DNA from: Cytophagales bacterium
Lineage (GTDB): Bacteria > Bacteroidota > Bacteroidia > Cytophagales > Cyclobacteriaceae
Assembly: GCA_003541895.1 (NCBI GenBank)
Contig: DPLR01000626.1
Span: 1 to 9,402 of the forward strand
Direction: 5' to 3'
Length of the DNA: 9,402 nt
This document shows, piece by piece, positions 1 to 5,859 of the stretch (the first letter of the stretch is position 1; every line of letters starts with the position of its first letter). The notes beneath the pieces are model-generated. The model was not told where the DNA came from and ran no database searches. It saw only the letters and a program-made list of their open reading frames with translations. Position numbers and translations under genes: made by a program.

Positions 1-601
1 ACTCATCACATTGAATTAAAACAATTTTGTCATCAACCATTCCGCGATACACTACATTGCTGATCTTGATCCTCTCCCGCGTTAATTTTAATTTTATTGT
101 GCCTGTCTCTCCATAGCGTTTCACCTCTACATCAACTTCGGTTTGTGGTGGGCCTTTTAATAAAGCGCTTGACTCTCCAGAGGGTTTGCCTTGCACATTT
201 ATTCCATTGATTGATATCAACTCATCGCCAACCCTGATGCCAGCCCGATGTGCCGGAAAGCCAAAGTAGGGATTGGTGACGATTGTCTTGTGACGAATTT
301 GTCCAACCAATGCCCCAATGCCAGCATATTCGCCTGTCGTTTGAATACTAAATGCTTCCAGATCTTCTTTGGGAATATAATCGGTATACGGATCCAACTG
401 CTGAAGCATTCCATGGATACCGTGGTCAACTAATTTTTTTGGATCTACTTCATCAACGTAATTTGAGTTTACTTCCTTCACCAGCGTGGTGAAAATATCA
501 AGGTTCTTAGCGATGTCGAAGTACCGATCGGCTGGAACAGTAAACCCAAAGGCAAAAATTATTGAGACCAAAATCACCCACTTCCATTTCAATCCCTTCA
601 T
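1..601 (-). CDS. S41 family C-terminal processing protease, N-terminal 200 residues (runs off the left edge)
   Basis: Reading the minus strand from the ATG at 601 gives an open frame of 200 codons to the window edge. It starts with a basic, hydrophobic segment (residues 1-22, KGLKWKW then a run of I/L/V/F/A), a signal peptide or signal anchor placing the enzyme in the periplasm. Residues about 30-85 carry the S41 N-terminal region, with LDPYTDYIP at 69-77 close to the family's LDPHxxY motif. A PDZ domain covers about 86-175 (GIGALVG at 94-100, then AHRAGIRVGDELISINGI at 117-134), which in this family recognises substrate C-termini. The Ser/Lys catalytic dyad lies downstream and is not in the window, so activity cannot be judged. 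Its ATG overlaps the rnpA stop as ATGA, so translation is probably coupled to rnpA. Known family role: trimming or degrading periplasmic proteins at the C-terminus. Family assignment is firm; substrate unknown. Confidence 0.93.
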   Translation of the reverse strand, partial: MKGLKWKWVILVSIIFAFGFTVPADRYFDIAKNLDIFTTLVKEVNSNYVDEVDPKKLVDHGIHGMLQQLDPYTDYIPKEDLEAFSIQTTGEYAGIGALVGQIRHKTIVTNPYFGFPAHRAGIRVGDELISINGINVQGKPSGESSALLKGPPQTEVDVEVKRYGETGTIKLKLTRERIKISNVVYRGMVDDKIVLIQCDE

Positions 602-951
602 CTCTTTTCTGTGATTTTATTGAGTGTTTGTACAATCGATTGCTGAATTCGCTCCGAATTCAGTATTTCTTTAATAGAGTAAATATAAGCAATCATGAAT
701 TTTTTCTCGTGAACCAGTGCCGTTTTGTTTAAACGGTAACCTTCGCGAATTCGTCTGCGAATTTTGTTTCTATCTACAGCCCTTTTAAAATTTGATTTGG
801 GAACGGAAATTAAAATCTGGTTTTCGCTCGAACCCTCAATTTCCTTCAGAAAAACTTTGAATGGGTATAAATAAAAAGAGGAACCCCGTTCAAAGAGTTC
901 CTGGATCGATTTCTTTTTAGTAAGCCGTTCTGTCTTTTTCAGTGAATACAT
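598..951 (-). CDS. rnpA: Ribonuclease P protein component
   Basis: A 117-residue basic protein, the normal size for the RNase P protein subunit, which binds the catalytic RNA (rnpB, not in this window) and helps it recognise pre-tRNA 5' leaders. The defining motif is present: RNKIRRRIREGYR at residues 61-73, preceded by the conserved SVPKSNFKRAVD strand (49-60). The N-terminus SLKKTERLTKKKSIQELF is also typical. It lies 48 bp downstream of rpmH on the same strand, the usual rpmH-rnpA pairing, and its TGA overlaps the ATG of the S41 protease. The bases before the ATG (GAAGGGAAT) give only a weak purine-rich ribosome site, as is normal for Bacteroidota. A small GGATT/AATCC dyad (962-966 with 974-978) lies in the short leader. 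Identity is very secure. Confidence 0.97.
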   Translation of the reverse strand: MYSLKKTERLTKKKSIQELFERGSSFYLYPFKVFLKEIEGSSENQILISVPKSNFKRAVDRNKIRRRIREGYRLNKTALVHEKKFMIAYIYSIKEILNSERIQQSIVQTLNKITEKR

Positions 952-999
952 ATTCCCTTCAGGATTCAGTACAAATCCAGAATGGAATGTACTCAGAAA

Positions 1000-1161
1000 T
1001 TATTTGCTCTTAGAAGTGCCCTCATCAGAAACGGTAAGTTTCTTGCGGCCTTTTTTCCTGCGGCTTGCCAAAACCCTGCGTCCGTTGGCCGTAGCCATGC
1101 GCTCGCGGAATCCGTGCTTGTTCTTTCTTTTCTTGCGCGATGGTTGAAATGTACGTTTCAT
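1000..1161 (-). CDS. rpmH: 50S ribosomal protein L34
   Basis: A 53-residue gene. The minus-strand frame from the ATG at 1161 begins [18 protein letters not shown], continues [24 protein letters not shown] and stops at TAA (1000-1002). This is an almost canonical L34: the TFQPSxxKRxxxHGFRxRMxTxxGRxVLxxRRxKGRxxL signature is complete. The tail [11 protein letters not shown] is a short extension past the usual end, common in Bacteroidota. L34 is a late-assembling protein of the large subunit. It heads the operon rpmH-rnpA-protease and has a promoter candidate at 1194-1224. An overlapping, longer minus-strand frame (1025-1276) is only its shadow. Confidence 0.97.
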   Translation of the reverse strand: MKRTFQPSRKKRKNKHGFRERMATANGRRVLASRRKKGRKKLTVSDEGTSKSK

Positions 1162-1193
1162 ATGGATTAAATGCTGATTCTTTAAAAGGGCTG

Positions 1194-1224
1194 CAAATAT
1201 GAGCAGGATTTACGGGATTTACAA
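1194..1224 (-). promoter_or_regulatory. Candidate Bacteroidota-type promoter for rpmH-rnpA
   Basis: On the minus strand CATATTTG (1201 to 1194) matches the Bacteroidota -7 consensus TAnnTTTG at every fixed position except the first. A TTG (1224 to 1222) lies 20 bp upstream of it, close to the expected -33 position. The start codon of rpmH is 32 bp downstream of the box, leaving room for a short leader. This is pattern matching only; the 114-bp gap is shared with the divergent ABC gene. Confidence 0.45.
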
Positions 1225-1262
1225 CTTTTGTTCTGAGGTCAAATCTGGTAGAATTCAATTTG

Positions 1263-1270
1263 TAGTTTTG
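1263..1270 (+). promoter_or_regulatory. TAnnTTTG -7 box directly before the ABC ATPase start
   Basis: TAGTTTTG is an exact TAnnTTTG match. Its last base is five bases before the ATG at 1276, so a transcript made from it would begin at or within a few bases of the start codon and be essentially leaderless. No TTG or TTTG stands at the expected distance upstream (nearest at 1228-1230, 32 bp away), so only half of a promoter is seen. Confidence 0.35.
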
Positions 1271-1275
1271 TATCA

Positions 1276-2226
1276 ATGGTTACAGCCAATCCATCTTCTG
1301 AATTACTAACCGATCATCTCACGGTTGGGTACCCATCAAACATTTTGTTCGAAAACTTGAATTTGGAATTAACAGCTGGCAAACTAGTTTGTTTAATGGG
1401 TCCTAATGGTATCGGCAAATCAACGCTTATTCGAACGCTGGCTGGGTTACAAAAACCTCTTTCAGGAAAGATTTCGCAAATTGACGAAAAGAGAATAGCG
1501 CTTGTGCTAACCGATAAAATCGTTGCAACCAACATGACCGTTTATGACCTTGTCAGTTACGGCCGCTATCCGCATTTAACGTGGGAAATTTCATTTACCG
1601 AGCAAGACCACAAAATTGTTGCACAATCCATAGGAGAAGTACACATAGAATCTTTAGCTACTAAAAAATTAGACGAATTAAGTGATGGGCAACTTCAACT
1701 TACCCTGATCGCACGCGCCCTAGCTCAAGAAACTCCAATTTTATTATTGGATGAACCCACCGCCCATTTAGATTTGAACAATCGTGTTGAGGTTATGCGC
1801 TTGCTTTTGAATCTCGCTCGGAAAAAAAATAAAGCGATCATCGTTTCAACGCACGAGCTGGATCTCGCACTGCAAATGGCAGATTCTATTTGGCTCGCAT
1901 CATCGAATAAAAAAATCAAAACCGGAATTCCCGAATCGCTTGTACTCGATGGCTCATTCGATGAAATTTTTCAATTCAAAGGGTTCAATTTGAAAACCGG
2001 AAAAATCCAGCATCAAGCCTACCGGAAAAATTCCGTCTGGCTAAGCGGGAGCGGCTATGAATTTCTCTGGACAAAAAATGCACTAGAACGCGAAGGTTAT
2101 TTGGTTAAGGACGAAAGCGAAATAAAAATTTCAATCCAACATGTGGGTGAAAATCTTGTTTGGAAAAACAACGACCTCAGTTTTGTAACACTTCCCGAAC
2201 TCCTTGACTGGCTGAATAAAAATTAA
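1276..2226 (+). CDS. FepC-like ABC transporter ATP-binding protein (iron-siderophore/cobalamin type), solo
   Basis: A 316-residue ABC ATPase. Walker A is GPNGIGKST (42-50), the signature is LSDGQ (135-139), Walker B is ILLLDE (155-160) followed by PTAHLDLNNR, and the switch histidine is H193 in VSTHELDLA. The pattern LSDGQ...IARALAQ...PTAHLDL...EVMRLL is that of ATPases feeding FecCD/BtuC-type importers for siderophores, haem or cobalamin. At the Q-loop position the chain reads IALVLTDK (74-81) with no glutamine. As far as I recall this is usual in the Bacteroidota branch of the family (VVLTD/VVLTE), so it is not a lesion. Residues about 230-316 form an extension beyond the minimal fold, with no motif I recognise. 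No permease or binding protein is adjacent, so its partner must be encoded elsewhere. The chosen ATG leaves a normal N-terminal strand (LTDHLTVGYPSNILFENLNL). Family sure, substrate inferred. Confidence 0.88.
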   Translation: MVTANPSSELLTDHLTVGYPSNILFENLNLELTAGKLVCLMGPNGIGKSTLIRTLAGLQKPLSGKISQIDEKRIALVLTDKIVATNMTVYDLVSYGRYPHLTWEISFTEQDHKIVAQSIGEVHIESLATKKLDELSDGQLQLTLIARALAQETPILLLDEPTAHLDLNNRVEVMRLLLNLARKKNKAIIVSTHELDLALQMADSIWLASSNKKIKTGIPESLVLDGSFDEIFQFKGFNLKTGKIQHQAYRKNSVWLSGSGYEFLWTKNALEREGYLVKDESEIKISIQHVGENLVWKNNDLSFVTLPELLDWLNKN

Positions 2227-2332
2227 TATCTCATTACAGTCAAAAAAAGTGAATCGGCTTTCGGTTCAAATCACGCATATAATATTTATCCAATGCGTTT
2301 TTGTAAATTGACTAACTCCAAATCCATCCGTA

Positions 2333-3889
2333 ATGAAAAAAATATTTATTGTTCTGCTGAGCCTCTCTTTAATAATGTGTTCAGAAAAAAAACCAGTTAA
2401 TCTTGCCATTGAAAATTATAACAACGATTACCAGACTCCATACTTCGAAGATTCTCTTCGCGCTCAAAAGATTTTGAATTACAAATCAGTGGTTGATTCC
2501 ATTTTCAAAAAATCTGCCCGCGCCAATCACAACCCCGCCATTGCCTACGGCATTGTAGTTGATGACAAATTGGTTTACTCCAACGCTGTTGGCTACGCAA
2601 ATCTTGAAAAGAAAATTGTTGCCGACAGCAAATCACGATTCCGCATTGCATCGATGACGAAAAGTTTTACCGCCATGGCCATTTTACGCTTGCGCGATGA
2701 AGGCAAACTTCAACTCACCGATGCAGCTTCAAAATATATTCCTGAAATGAAGGCGCTCAAGTATCCATCAAAAGATGCAATTCCAATAACTATTTTCAAT
2801 TTATTAACCATGTCGGCTGGATTTCCCGAAGATAATCCGTGGGGCGACCGCCAACTTTCAGATACCGATCAAGAGCTGATGGATTTCGTGAAAACCGGAA
2901 TTTCATTTTCGAGCAACCCAAGCTCACAATTTGAATACAGCAATCTTGGCTATGCGCTTTTAGGAAGGATTGTTTCTAATGTATCAGGTCAGCATTATCA
3001 AGAATACATCATCGAAAAAATTCTGCGACCGCTGGGCATGAACGACTGTGAATTTGAATACGAGAAAATTCCATCAGAGAAATTAGCGATTGGCTATCGG
3101 TGGGAAGATGACCAATGGAAAGCCGAAGCGTTGCTGAAAGATGGATCGTATGCATCGATGGGCGGAATGATTTGCACCATCGATGATTTTGCCAAGTACA
3201 TGAGCTTCTTGCTCTCGGCCTTGCCCGAAAGAAATGACGATGAAGTTGGCCCGGTAAAGAGAAGCTCTGCGCGCGAAATGCAACAGCCGTGGAAGTTTCG
3301 TGTGATCTCGCCAAACTATAAAACACATAGCGGTGAACTTTGCCCACGCACCGGCAGCTATGGCTTTGGTTTAACATGGCGAATGGATTGCCATGGCACG
3401 ATCATCGTTACGCACAGTGGCGGGTTGCCCGGCTTTGGAAGCATCCACATGCTTATGCCCGATCATGGCGTTGGCATTGTGGCCTTCAGCAATCTTACCT
3501 ATGCCGACATGGGTGCACCTGCATCGCAAGCACTCGACACGTTGGTGTTTTTGGCCGATCTTAAAAAGAGAGTGCTGCCGGTTTCGCCCGTGTTGAAGAA
3601 AACACAAGAACAAATTGTAAAACTGATTCCCAATTGGAGCAATGAATATGATGGAATGTTTGCCGAAAATTTCTTTCCCGATATCTCGAAAGATCACCGC
3701 AAGAAGCAAACAGACGAGTTGCTTGCCCAGATTGGCAAAATTGTTTCGGTTGGTAAGATGAAACCCGAAAATTTATTGCGAGGCAGTTTTGATTTGATTG
3801 GCGAGAAAGGAACGATTGACGTGTTCTTCACCCTAACCCCTGATGCCGAGCCGAAAGTGCAGTGGTTGAGTTTTAAGTTGAAGGAGTAA
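2333..3889 (+). CDS. Serine hydrolase, class C beta-lactamase/PBP-like fold, predicted lipoprotein
   Basis: A 518-residue protein with the three active-site elements of the beta-lactamase family (PF00144): SMTK at 107-110 (nucleophile S107, K110), YSN at 202-204, and HSG at 361-363 in place of KTG, the form seen in esterases, D-amino-acid peptidases and AmpH/PBP4*-like proteins more than in true beta-lactamases. The N-terminus KKIFIVLLSLSLIMC is a short hydrophobic signal ending in a Cys at 16 that fits a lipobox loosely (Met at -1 is unusual), so an envelope lipoprotein is likely. The catalytic domain spans about 55-410; residues about 420-518 are a C-terminal region of the kind often attached to these hydrolases. 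It starts 106 bp after the ABC gene on the same strand and converges, 9 bp apart, on the AbiC-like gene. Substrate cannot be read from sequence; resistance to beta-lactams should not be assumed. Confidence 0.9.
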   Translation: MKKIFIVLLSLSLIMCSEKKPVNLAIENYNNDYQTPYFEDSLRAQKILNYKSVVDSIFKKSARANHNPAIAYGIVVDDKLVYSNAVGYANLEKKIVADSKSRFRIASMTKSFTAMAILRLRDEGKLQLTDAASKYIPEMKALKYPSKDAIPITIFNLLTMSAGFPEDNPWGDRQLSDTDQELMDFVKTGISFSSNPSSQFEYSNLGYALLGRIVSNVSGQHYQEYIIEKILRPLGMNDCEFEYEKIPSEKLAIGYRWEDDQWKAEALLKDGSYASMGGMICTIDDFAKYMSFLLSALPERNDDEVGPVKRSSAREMQQPWKFRVISPNYKTHSGELCPRTGSYGFGLTWRMDCHGTIIVTHSGGLPGFGSIHMLMPDHGVGIVAFSNLTYADMGAPASQALDTLVFLADLKKRVLPVSPVLKKTQEQIVKLIPNWSNEYDGMFAENFFPDISKDHRKKQTDELLAQIGKIVSVGKMKPENLLRGSFDLIGEKGTIDVFFTLTPDAEPKVQWLSFKLKE

Positions 3890-3898
3890 TTTCTAGCG

Positions 3899-4870
3899 TT
3901 AATTCTTTTTCGCTGTTTTTATCCTCATATCGACAAACTTAAACTTAGTGTTCGGATAGAATCTTATATGAGTTAATGGAAAAAGTAAAGCCTTTCCATC
4001 TATATTTTCGAAAAAGCCTGATTCATCTAAAAGATCATGGAATTTGATTCCATGTTTACTCAATGCATTGTAAAATAATAAACTGAGTTCATAGCTTGAC
4101 ATCTGGGCTTGTATTAGATTCAAGTATCTTCTACGTTCAACGTCATCCAAATTACTCCTGAGAACAAATTGCCAAATATTAAACAGAAATCTAAAATAGT
4201 GTCCCAAGTGGTTATGGTAATACTTATAGAAGTCTTCATAAATTTCTATCGCTTTCATTTTAAAATCCTCTAGGTCCCTTCCTTCAATTGCACCATAAGG
4301 ATCACTGGATTTTTCAATTACTGCCTCTGCCATCAATTGCTTTTCAATTATTTTACGAGGGTCATTATTTGAAGTATTATGTTGCTTAACAAATGCTTGT
4401 AGATTCTCATAAGCCATTTTAAAAAATGACCTTCCCTTTCCTGTTTTTCCATTGAGTTCGATTTCCATTTCATTGATTATTTCTTGGAGCAAACTCATCA
4501 TGTTGAAAAAAGTACTTTCAAATTGCTGAATTCTAAACGTGGTTGATTGTTCTTTTAAAACATTTCTTGTTTCCTCAAGCTCCAATCTCTGAAGTTTATA
4601 TTCTTCTATTTGTAAGTCAAGAGATTTAATCTGACTCTTTAGCGTCTCTTGATTTATCCTAATGTCCTTACGTTGTTCTGTTAAAGCCAAGTAGAAAAGT
4701 AGGATGCCGGCAAGTGACCAAATACTTCCTATCAATCCTCCAACGCTGCCACCAAACTTAGACAGCTCTTCTAAACTCTCAGCTTGAAAAAAACGATAAG
4801 AAATAACAGATAACAGGACGACACCTGAAACTATTAGCGCCTTACTAAGTACGTCATAAATTTTCGTCAT
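3899..4870 (-). CDS. Putative phage abortive infection membrane protein (putAbiC-like)
   Basis: A 323-residue protein. Two hydrophobic segments lie at about 10-28 and 43-63, followed by a charged stretch with heptad-like spacing (about 66-116) likely to be a coiled coil, then a helical domain. In that domain I see FESTFFNMMSLLQEI (117-131), HNHLGHYFRFLFNIWQFV (219-236), LIQAQMSSYELSLLFYNALS (252-271) and FPLTHIRFYP (297-306). The layout (membrane hairpin, coiled coil, FESTFFNMM, then HYFR..F and QMSSYELxLLFYN) is what I remember for the putative AbiC family (PF16872), named after the lactococcal AbiC abortive-infection protein. The gene is visibly A+T-richer than its neighbours: two 60-base lines inside it (4021-4080, 4141-4200) hold 15 and 19 G+C, against 30 in a line of the serine hydrolase (3361-3420). 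That fits acquisition by transfer. Assignment is from remembered motifs, not a search; mechanism and trigger are unknown. Confidence 0.68.
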   Translation of the reverse strand: MTKIYDVLSKALIVSGVVLLSVISYRFFQAESLEELSKFGGSVGGLIGSIWSLAGILLFYLALTEQRKDIRINQETLKSQIKSLDLQIEEYKLQRLELEETRNVLKEQSTTFRIQQFESTFFNMMSLLQEIINEMEIELNGKTGKGRSFFKMAYENLQAFVKQHNTSNNDPRKIIEKQLMAEAVIEKSSDPYGAIEGRDLEDFKMKAIEIYEDFYKYYHNHLGHYFRFLFNIWQFVLRSNLDDVERRRYLNLIQAQMSSYELSLLFYNALSKHGIKFHDLLDESGFFENIDGKALLFPLTHIRFYPNTKFKFVDMRIKTAKKN

Positions 4871-4909
4871 GGAAATTCATTGGTAACTGTTGATCGTCAG
4901 GCCAACAAT

Positions 4910-5491
4910 TTAACTCTTCGTTCCATTCCCAGCAAAATCCAAAATCGTATCCATTGCCATTCGGTCGTTCAGGTTTTTGGCGTAATGGATTTTTCGGATA
5001 ATCAGATTTTCATCCAATAAAAATTCTGCCGGCATGGTAGAGATCGATTCTTTGCCTGCCATCATATGGATCGGCAATTTTTTCATCTTGGCGCTAATGG
5101 CGGTTTGAATGAACGAAGTAAGGTGGCTCATGGCCGATTTCATGGGCGAGTTTTCAATGCCATAAATAGAATACCATTTCTTTTCCGGGTCGGCAATCAG
5201 TGGCACGGGCGAAACCTCTTTGTGAAAAATACTTTGCAGCATCACTTCCTTTTTCGATTCAAAAAAGAAAATCATCTCCATGTTATTCGCTAAAAGTCTA
5301 TCGCGGATCTTCATCAGGTTATGCACCCGCAGATTGCAAAACGGACAGCCTGCGTGGCGAAAGAAGCCAATGAAAACCTTCTTGCCTTTGTAATTTTTTA
5401 AATCGATCGTGCGATCAAAGATGTCGATGAGTTTAAACGCTGGCGCTGACACATTCAATTCTACCAGTATGTTTTCTGAAGTGGCTGTCAT
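4910..5491 (-). CDS. Peroxiredoxin-like AhpC/TSA family protein with a CPFC motif
   Basis: A 193-residue cytoplasmic protein with no signal peptide. It has the thioredoxin-fold layout of AhpC/TSA proteins: a leading strand with APAFKLIDIFDRTIDLKNYKGKKVFIGFFRHAGCPFC (residues 16-52), then an ESK helix (78-80), VPLIADPEKKWYSIYGI (96-112), and a late strand AEFLLDENLIIRKIHYAKN. C52 sits where the peroxidatic Cys of peroxiredoxins sits; C49 replaces the usual Thr of the TxxC motif, producing a thioredoxin-like CxxC. Such proteins are usually annotated as peroxiredoxin-like or AhpC-TSA_2. Peroxidase activity is plausible but not shown; a disulfide reductase is an alternative. The gene lies 39 bp upstream of the AbiC-like gene on the same strand, so the two may share a transcript. 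Upstream of it lies the 21-bp repeat array. Confidence 0.85.
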   Translation of the reverse strand: MTATSENILVELNVSAPAFKLIDIFDRTIDLKNYKGKKVFIGFFRHAGCPFCNLRVHNLMKIRDRLLANNMEMIFFFESKKEVMLQSIFHKEVSPVPLIADPEKKWYSIYGIENSPMKSAMSHLTSFIQTAISAKMKKLPIHMMAGKESISTMPAEFLLDENLIIRKIHYAKNLNDRMAMDTILDFAGNGTKS

Positions 5492-5544
5492 ACCTATTTA
5501 GTTAAGCTATATCTACGGATAAACAACAGCGGGCAGATTCATTG

Positions 5545-5555
5545 GGTATGATACC
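5545..5555. promoter_or_regulatory. Short perfect dyad upstream of the peroxiredoxin-like gene
   Basis: GGTAT-G-ATACC is a 5-bp perfect inverted repeat around one central base, 53 bp before the ATG at 5491. Its place would suit an operator, but it is short and could be chance. No convincing TAnnTTTG box was found for this gene; the nearest candidate, TAGCTTAA on the minus strand close to the start, is poor. Confidence 0.15.
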
Positions 5556-5599
5556 ATTTGGGAAAGTCATTTTTCAGAAGAAGTAAGAGGTTTTTGACC

Positions 5600-5788
5600 T
5601 TGCCTAAGCTTTCGGGGCAATTGCCTGAGCCACTGAGGCAGATGCCTGAATAACGCGGGCAGTTGCCTGAGTGTTCGAGGCAGTTGCCCAAACAACTGGG
5701 GCAAGCTCACTGAAGACCTAGGCAGTTGCCTTAGCGACTGAGGCAACCTCCCCGGATACTGGGGCAGTTGCCTGAGTCATCGGGGCAA
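5600..5788. repeat. Array of nine gap-free 21-bp units with internal dyad symmetry
   Basis: Units start at 5600, 5621, 5642, 5663, 5684, 5705, 5726, 5747 and 5768, each exactly 21 bp. The right box GGCA(A/G) at unit positions 17-21 is present in all nine; the left box TTGCC at positions 1-5 is intact in six, ATGCC in unit 3, and lost in units 6 and 8. The middle is variable, often GAG...CTG or GAG...TCG. The two boxes are reverse complements, so most units can fold into a hairpin: unit 7 pairs TTGCCTTAG with CTGAGGCAA around a 3-base loop. Where units meet, the boxes form a second palindrome such as GGCAATTGCC (5616-5625). No frame is open through it on either strand; the forward frame has TAA, TGA and TAG in units 3, 6 and 7. 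The array fills most of the 368-bp gap 5492-5859, starting 108 bp before the peroxiredoxin-like ATG and ending 71 bp from the ABC-F stop. The remaining gap sequence shows nothing else I can name. Confidence 0.93.
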
Positions 5789-5859
5789 GCTGTAAAATGA
5801 CCAATACAACCTCATGTTTTATAATTGGCCTTGCCCAAGACAAGAATACAAATGATTAA

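Noticed and set aside
951..1275. Replication origin near rpmH/rnpA
   Set aside because: No dnaA gene and no DnaA-box cluster (TTATNCACA) seen; rpmH is not next to oriC in all phyla.
1025..1276. An 83-residue minus-strand protein overlapping rpmH
   Set aside because: It is out of frame over the perfectly canonical L34 gene and covers its promoter region; no recognisable protein features.
3009..3377. Minus-strand 122-residue frame inside the serine hydrolase, and other frames opposite it (3083-3328, 3371-3709)
   Set aside because: Antisense shadows of a gene with intact catalytic motifs; the products are rich in His, Arg and Ser with no domain.
2333..3889. True class C beta-lactamase (ampC) resistance gene
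   Set aside because: The third motif is HSG rather than KTG, the protein is much longer than AmpC, and there is no ampR neighbour; a general serine hydrolase is the safer call.
3890..3920. Terminator between the convergent hydrolase and AbiC-like genes
   Set aside because: Only a 4-bp AGCG/CGCT stem around a long loop; the short T run after it is not enough to support a call.
5600..5788. CRISPR array
   Set aside because: The period is only 21 bp, there are no unique spacers between conserved repeats, and no cas genes are present. The conserved parts are two short boxes per unit, not a 25-45 bp repeat.
5600..5788. Small repeat-protein gene in the array
   Set aside because: Stops occur in every frame I followed: TAA, TGA and TAG in units 3, 6 and 7 of the heptad frame, and at least one stop in the minus-strand frames. 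No start codon precedes the heptad frame after the TGA at 5549.
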